Assembly: GCF_001625305.1 (NCBI RefSeq)
Contig: NW_017804587.1
Coordinates: 948,465 to 1,012,464, forward strand
Origin: Branchiostoma belcheri
Taxonomy: Eukaryota; Chordata; Leptocardii; Amphioxiformes; Branchiostomatidae
DNA: 64,000 bases
Direction of reading: 5' to 3'
How positions within the stretch are numbered: position 1 is the stretch's first letter; every line of letters starts with the position of its first letter. Made by a program: the position numbers and the translations under genes. Below, one piece after another: positions 52,201 through 61,200 of this stretch. The notes below the pieces were generated by a model, which ran no database searches, had not been told where the DNA came from, and was given only the letters and a program-made list of their open reading frames with translations.

Positions 52201-55200
52201 TTCCCTCTGAAGCTTGTGTATGTTTCTTCATATGCAAATATAACTTCATAAAATTACCACTGTATAAAGTACTTTTACTGTACTTCAATTACTTCATAAA
52301 CCACTGATGGTCTTTACTTCTTCTATCCCCACCAACCAAATTCAATTTTACACAGGAGGCAATAATCCAAATGTAGTTTTCTTACAGAAATTAGTTGTAT
52401 GGTAACAATATGGTTACCTTGGCAACATCTTTGTTGCCATGCCTTGTAAGGCCAGGAGTTGACAGTTACAGCTTTCACCGGCGAAGGAAATATGATTTGT
52501 ACCTTGTGGAAATTCTACTGAACGTAAAACTGATTTATGTTGGATCCTTCATGAAGAAAACATCAGGGCTGGAAATACTGGGTGCATGTACACCTTAGTG
52601 CACCCAAAACTGGAGCTGTATGCCCAATTTTTTTCTGTGGGTGCACCAGTACACCCAAATATTTTTGTACGGATTTTTGTACATATCAGGTGTGTAACAG
52701 TATGCAGGATATTCTTGGCATACAACATGTTACAAGTGTATGTATAAAATCTTTGTTGTAAGTTAGCCCCCATTTCAGATTTAAGCTCAGAAGAGGAGCA
52801 GAAAGATCTGTAATTAGTTTTTGTTTTATACAGTGCACCCAAAAAAAAAATTTTGTGCACCTAACTGTTTAGGTTGGGTGCACCAGTGCACCTTTTCCCC
52901 AAAAATGAATTTCGAGCCCTGAAACATTGATTTGGGTTGGCTTGAGTTCCAGGGGGCATGTTTCTTGGTAGTTGTCATCAGGGATAGGAGATCAGAAGAT
53001 CAGGTTATGGGGGGACGTTGTGGTTGATTTAGAATTATCATATAGCCGGACGGCGTGGACCAATCAGAGGCCCGGATACCCGTGCTGTTATTTCCCGATA
53101 ACAGCACATGTGGTGTTATGGCGGAATAACAGCACATGTCGTGTTATGGCTGATACCATTATGTTATAGGGTATAGGGGCATGCGACTCTTTCTGTAAAC
53201 CTTTGTAGCATTTTTCTGTCCAATAAACTTTTTTGTTTAGCTTCATTTAAACTACAATTTGCATTAAATGAAATTATTCATATTTGTTTTAAAGCGTATA
53301 ATATATTCGAATGTATTTTTATGTATGTATATATATTAAAGCTGTTGTATTTCAAACAGGAATTGTGTTGATTGACAGTTTGGATAGGCTATATGATAAT
53401 AATTTTAATGCACTGCCTTTTCCTCGTTGTATATGGTGTCATAACTGCATGGGCAGCTGCCATAACCACCTCATAAACCACCTCGTTCGCTTCGCTCACA
53501 CGGTGGTTTATTCGGTGGTTATGGCAGCTGCTCATGCAGTTATGACACCATATACAACTCGGGGCAGTGCATTAACCCTTTATTCAAGCCCTACAGCCGA
53601 TTTCATAAGAGTCAAAACTGATATGTGTAAGATGGTGACCTTATACAATGTACATGTGTAATGACTGCATTTTTGGCAAGCAAATTTACCAGGCTTTACC
53701 AATATTTTGCAGACATTTCACCACATGTATGTACAATGTATTCTGTGGGACTAATTTCAGTCTGTAGAAACTAAAATCATGGTTTGACCTAACATTCATT
53801 TTCCAATGAACCTCATGCCCATGACACAGTGGATTAGCAACCTACTGGCCCTACCGCCTCAAAAAGGCTACGGGACAACCTTTTAGTTTTACCACCAATT
53901 TAACACTTCATATATCAGTAATAATAATATCACAGTTTTTATTCCTTACCCATGCAAAAGTTTGTTGTACAAACTAGTAGATCTGTAAGTCATTAGAGAA
54001 TTTGTATACCGGTAGTTGTCTGACTGTATCAAGCCTTTGAAATAATACTAGTATCTCCAAACCCAGACTTACATGTACACTTTCCTATCATATTCAGAAC
54101 ATTACATGTATAAGCATGCATTGATAATGATACAATCAATGATTGTAATGTAATTATATAGAACAAAGGCAAAGTGCATTTCCCTCAACCCGAGGTGGCC
54201 TCCCAGCCACAGAAATATCCCGCACAGCCCCTCCCTTCCAACGGTTATTGATTCTCTTCGGAGGAAGGATAAAGCCTCTCTGGCGGCAATAAACACTGAT
54301 TGAGCAGCAAAGACAGGGGAAATCTCGTCTTGACTGTCACCCACAATAGAACCAGCCTCATCAAGTGATTAACACCATTGCCATGGCAACACATCTACAA
54401 GGAGCCGGTGGTAATGGGAACTCAAGTGTTGGAGGACCACAAGGGGGTTTTGGCGAAGCAGGAAAGACGGGAAATCTCGTCTCCACTGTCACCCACAACA
54501 GGACAAGTGATAAACACCATCGCCATGGCAACACATCTACAAGGAGCCGGTGGTAATGGGAACTCAAGTGTTAGAGGACCACGAGGGGGTTTTGGAGAAG
54601 CTCACTGACTGGGAAATGATTAACAGCCATAGATAGTAAGGAGGGACAAGTAGAGAAGACAAATTCGTTTCAGATGCCACAATTTTAGATATGGGTATTG
54701 AGGAATATTTAACTTGTCAGAGAAAAGTTTAAACTTTGTCCATGTTGGAGAGCAGTTTGTTAAAATCCTACTATTGAAATGTAATAAATAACAATTAACA
54801 CTTTCTATAAAGGGAAAAGTAAATAAAGGACAAGATAAGAAAATACATGTATGAAAGAAACATAGCAACTTTTGTTGTCAGGGAGAAGCTAACCTTCAAC
54901 CTCCTGAGGTGACCCCCAAGCTCCATATTTTTATCACTTGAGGTAGCAAGGAGAAGAGTATCATATTGAGGACAAACCTTTGGTTAACGAGAGAAAGAGA
55001 GGAGAACTACTTTTTCAATTTCCCTAATACAGAGTTCTAAGCTACCCCACTCAGACCCTCCAGTAACAAGCAGATACTATAGACTAAAGTGCTCCCATCA
55101 ATGATGATGGATTGATGGCCATACAATAGCAGTGACCTCTGAATCCCCCCAGGTATCATCAATGAGTAACCCGCTTCTTCTTCTTCTTTCTTTTAAAGCC

Positions 55201-58200
55201 AGCCTTTCAATTAGATGAAGATTCTTCCCTTTACAATACGTGTAGGTGCTTTGTTGAGAAGGGTACAAGTAGCTTGTCAGATCCTAAACTTAAAGATCAG
55301 AAGAACGAAGAAGAAGAACTCAAAACAACGAAGAACAACTCCAAAATGTGTACAGACTACAACTTACATCTAGTTTGTTCCTGAGACAGAATAAAATTGG
55401 TTTGATTAGAGCTCAAGGAACAAGCATTAGAATTTAGATAAATGACTTAGATGATAAAGAAAAACTTATGGCATGTAATTGTACCGGTAGTCATAAATAC
55501 TGAGGGCTTATGTCCCAAAAAATAACCTATATTGTTAAAAGGGTCATCATCAAAAGTGCATAGATATTAGGAGGACAGTCCATCAGGACAGGGTAATATA
55601 GTGTACATAAGACTGGAAGAACTAAAAAAAAAAAATAAGCAAGATACTGTATACTTTAATCTTTTCTTCCATGTCTACTTCGCCCTACTTTCTGACAGAC
55701 TATATTCCAAGCACCCCCCAATATTTACATAAGTAATTCTCCTGTCATTCTACTGTGAGAAAACAAACAGCTACTACAGCCTGTTACAGTCGGTGTAACG
55801 TTACACTCAGAGTTCTCCCAAACAGCAATCAAAACATTCCGGGAAGTTCATCCACTGACCTCTGACAACACTTTCAAGGTCATCCTGACACTAGAGCAAA
55901 GATCGTTACAGTATCGAGGGAGAAAACCTCAGGGTTCTAGCTAGCGCGAAGTAGCAATGGGGCCCCCTACGCCAAAATTTTCACCCCCTACGCTAAATTT
56001 CCCCCCATACGCTATAATTTTGACCCCCTACACTAAATTTTCAATACAGCAAAGGGGGATTGTGACTATATTTTTTTTTGTTTAAGAATGCCAGATCAAA
56101 TGTGAAAAATTACCAATCAAGGAAACATTGTACATACCTTGGAAATAACATTTTTTCCCTTTGGGTATCCCTCAAATGGCCCCTTTTTTAGCTCAATTTT
56201 TTAAAAGCTCCGCCCCATCCCCCCTCTCGGTCGCTTTGTTCCCTCAACATGCGGCCAGTACCACTATGCTAAAATTAAATCCTAGCTAGAACCCTGAACC
56301 TACTGTTAACAGTACTTTGGAACCTACCTTCCTCACAAAACAATAAAAACATATAAATAACAAGGGTACACAAGAAAACTGTCACTCAAGCTACTGGATA
56401 GATTTGGAAACTGTCAGATGTTTCAAGCATCATCCACTCCTTTTCCTCACAGAATGTACTGTTGAGCAGGTATTCATGATAAAAACATGAATTGATATTC
56501 TGTATGATATGCATGAATGACAGGGGTATAACACACTGTATCTGAAACATAATCTTGACATTTGGTACAGAAATTTTGATAACACAATAGGAATAAGGCA
56601 CCAGGATGATAAAAACAAATAAGGAAGACCCTATCAAAAATTACGGTTGAGGAACTACATGGTAACAAACTGGCATAACCCCTCCCACCAATTTTTTTTT
56701 TCAGATTCATAAGAGTCATTATTTTAATACTACCATATGCCATGAATATTATAGCTTGCCAAGTTGGCATCATTTTCCTTTTACCCATATAGGAACTGCT
56801 TTCTAATTGCACAATCCATTTGTCTTTCAGTTACAATACCAACAGGGCTCAATTATAACAAGTAAAATTTGAGATTTTATACCTCCGGGCTTGTATATTT
56901 TTATATAGGGTTTTAAACAAAGAATTTATAGAGACCGGACACCCCTCTGTGCGAGGGGTCACCTTCGTGGACGAGACCGACAATACCTAATAGACGCCAA
57001 AGGTCAACGGTCGGGACCACTTTCACGCTCAAAGGGGTGTTCTGGGGCCACCAAAAGGCACCATTTTCACGCCCGAAAACACATATACAATAAAAACAAA
57101 AGAACGTGCATCATCTGCAGCCCAATAGCAAAACATATACCGAGTCTCAAAAGAATCCGTCCACCCAAACGCGAGAAACAGCTGCGAACATGAAAATCTA
57201 CATCTCTCACAAAACCCTTCCGCGGAAGGATGTCTCCTCCCCCGGAGGTAATTAGAGTCGAAGGAAATAGGTATACGATATAATCTAACAGATAAAGAAG
57301 CAGTCATAAATTCTATAACCCAGACAGTTAGCATTAAAAAAAGTCGGTATAACGAAATAGTGCACAATTACTACAATTCTGCAGCTAGTATTGCTTGCAT
57401 CTTAAATTGCTTGATCATTATTTTGGGGCTGGGAATATGTATGTCCAGGGATGGATGGATGGCAGCACTCAGTACATCAGACACTGCCAAAATCAATGCA
57501 GCCCATAGATCGGGAGCTTATGCTCTGACAGAGATTTATGGTAAGGCAGCAGTGTAGGCTGGGCCTAGGAAAAAAACGTTGTGTTTCCTGTTTCCCGACC
57601 GACCCTAGAAAAAACTGCCGACCCGTCTTTTTTGTGTGTGGACCCCTGCAAGAGACATGAGCTGATCGACCTTTCCTAGCTTCATGATCTGACACCTGAG
57701 TGATGAAACCTTGTACAATCTGTTTTCCAACATTGACATTGAAAATAAGAGTGTCCTCATGCAAGTTTTACTTTGTTAAACTGTATTCTATAAGTTGGAT
57801 CACTAGAGATCGACAAAGTCTAAAAAAAGATAATCCCTACCTACCGACCCTAATTTTTTCAGGACTGAAACAGGAAACATATTTATTTTCCTAGGCCCAG
57901 GCAGACTTTTTACCACACAAATGTTGCCCTACCTACCAAGTCCCGACCCTAATTTCTTCAGGACTGAAACAGGAAACACAACATTTTATTTCCCAGGCCC
58001 AGGCAGACTTTTTACCACACAAATGTTGCCCTACCTACCAAGTCCCGACCCTAATTTTTTCAGGACTGAAACAGGAAACACAACATTTTATTTCCTAGGC
58101 CCAGGCAGGCAGCGGGGCCAGCCTGACCACCAGTAATCACAGGGGTGACACTGATGAGTCTGGGGCCTCTGCAGGGAGCCACGCAGAAAAAGGGGTGACA

Positions 58201-61200
58201 AGACCTGGTCCGAGAAATCATACATTAGACATATATCATTGTTCAAACATGGGCTGGTCTGGGGCAGTAATGGTGAGTGGGAGGGGGGCGGTTGGAAAAC
58301 TGTGTACTGTAAGCCATATGTCGATGAAGGTTAGATATCCAGGTAATGAGAAACAAAAGAAAACTGGGTAGAAATTGGCTGGAAAGAGTAGAAATATTGG
58401 CCAAATAGAAACGTTGATGAAGGTTAGACATCCAGGTAATGAGACACACAAGAAAATTGTTCATCAACTGTCAAGAATCTGGATAGATTTTGATAAACGT
58501 CTGATGTTTCAAGTAGTAGTAATGGCTAGTGGGAGGGGGGCTACTGGAAAACTGTGTAAGCCATATGTCAATGAAGGTTAGACATCCAGGTACTGAGATA
58601 CACAAGAAACAAGAGTAGAAATTGGCTGGAAAGAGTAGAAACTGGCCAAATGGAGTAGACAGATAACACGACAGGGGAGTTAGTCTGCTAAAGGAAGCAA
58701 TATAGTTGCAGTGGCAAATTGTACTCCTTTTAGTTTAACAGACTAACCTCCCCTGTATACTACCCATCTATTGCCCTATTTCTACTCTTTCAAGCCACTT
58801 TTGAAGCCTGGTAGAGGCTAGGGAGATGGCAAGACTTAGCCTGGTTACCACGTCTATTTTAGTTCCTGACTGAGTATATATCTCCCTATTTGTGGAGAGG
58901 ATATAGACTCGGGAGCTAAAATAGGTCTGGTAACCAGGCTAGGCAAGACTTGACCTGAACCAGTTCTCATTATGAGTTTGACGCTGATGAGTCTGAGGTC
59001 TGGACAGAGAAGCATGGCAGCACCTGGCCTGAACAACACTTATCATCATGGTGATATGACACTGGACAACACTTATCATCAGGGCAATATGACACTGGAC
59101 AACACTTATCATCATGGCGATATGACACAGGACAACACTTATCATGGCGATATGACAATGATAAGTTGTGGACATTGGCAGTGAGTCTGTGGAAAGGAGG
59201 TATAACACTGATGAGTCTGGACCTGGGGTCTGCATGGGGGAGGACAGAAAAGGCCAAATTCACATTGTTTAGAAATAGTCAGTAGCTGCAGTGAGTTTGT
59301 GAGTGGGTGAGTGGGTTGGTGTGTGGGTGTGTGAGTGAGTGAGTGAGTGAGTGAGTGAGTGAGTGAGTGAGTGAGTGAGTGAGTGAGTGAGTGAGTGAGT
59401 GAGTGAGTGAGTGAGTGAGTGAGTGAGTGAGTGAGTAGCAAGTCTGACCAGTGTACTACCAAGTCTAAGATGTGTACTGTGCAAAATAACTAAAGGCACT
59501 TAATGTCAAGAAATGACTGTAAATCAAGTACAAGATATTACAGGATGTCCTGTTACTAAAACAAAAACCCTGAATAGAAAATGCAGCATAAAATGGTTAT
59601 TTTGCCCTTCGTACCCTTGAAAACTCCACACATTACAGGGCCCAGAGCAAACATGCCTGGGAATCATATGGATCATGTGGACTCAGTACTGCCCCATGAA
59701 TGCTTGATACCATCATGTGATATTCAATTTGCTGGGCATAATTAATAGTCCTGCTCAGGCCCAGACTGCCAGTGGTTTGTTACTGTCAGTAATAGTGATA
59801 TGATAAGCTCGCTGGTAATAGAGTGTTCCAGAAAACAGATGGAGCAAATACCTACATCAAAGCTGGCTTTAGAAAGTAAACACACACCTAAGCATGTGAC
59901 TACTAGCATTAAGTTTTCATGGTAGGAGAGCAGTAGAGAAGGGTAGCATGATATCATTAGAGGAATGGGGAAAAATGGTTGTGATGCTGGCAGCATTTCC
60001 TTACTGAATAGGGAAAAAAATTGTTGCAGATTACGTTTTTTCTTTTCCTAGGAGTGTCTCATGAGTCAAATCAAGACATGAATGTAAAACTGCAAGCTAG
60101 ATTCATGGAACAGATTTGTGTAGTGGTGACATCTGACAGAATAGCTGTCAAATAACACATGCAGAAATACAAAATGATATTGTTAATCATTTACATGTAC
60201 TCTGTAGGCTTTGCCCATATAACAGTTACTAATGCACATGTACTATACATCATAACCAGGCAAGCACTCCAACTGGATACACAGGGTTGTATAAATGGTA
60301 GACTGTAACTGATATTTATTATGTTACTGATACGTGCACACACATGTAAGATTACAATATGTATCAAGAATTACTACCCCCACACTTGTCCACACGAAAT
60401 CAAATATATGAATCACTGACTCGGGTACAAGGAAACTGCATTACTACTTTCACCAGGAGCCATTTGTGAGATTACTAGAGCCTTGAATGTCAATGTTAGA
60501 ATGCTGAAAGGGGACAGCGAGTTGTGCACATATCAGACGCGATGACATTATGCCAACAGATGGCCCATAAGCTAGCAGACATGTATGTATGAATCCTATT
60601 TCTATAAAGCATAAGGCTTCAATTACATCATACATATGCTTTGTTTAAGGTCATGTTTTCATGAATAGACTGAAGTCAGATACAAAGCTTTCTTCTGAGC
60701 ATATGTTTTTGCTATGTTCTTCCTATTGCAAAATTGTAACACCACGAATATTCTGTTGTGTGTTTTTATTGTACTTTAGAACTGTTTCACCCATGAACTT
60801 CAAACACCACAAAAACTCTTCTCCCCTCATAAATAAATCTACTGTGAAAGTAAATGCATTTTACAGTTGAAAGGAAGTACTGTACACTGACATACCAGTA
60901 TTGTTATATAATATTTAACTGGCTGGCATTGTCCTCACAAGTATTTCAGAAACTGAGAACAATATGTCAGGGCGACTTGCTACAAAATTAGTACAGTGGT
61001 TGAACTGTTCTGTTTTGAAACAAAGAGGTCATGTCAGCACTGTGAATAGAAAGTGGCTAAAAATTCAAATGCAATGCATGGACAGCTAACAACATTGAAG
61101 GGCCCACCCAACCACTAAGTAAACACAGACAAATACACTCTGTGCCCACCAGGGTCAACATCATTAAAGTATCAATGATTCATAGGAGCTAACCAGCAGA

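Noticed and set aside
56930..57367. 112-codon minus-strand frame in the GC-richer island
   Set aside because: No recognisable domain, and no splice phase to MAP7 exon 2 could be shown. Kept only as an unexplained compositional island.
59142..59499. Minus-strand frames with (THSL)n / (LTHS)n repeats
   Set aside because: They translate the GAGT microsatellite and carry no other signal.
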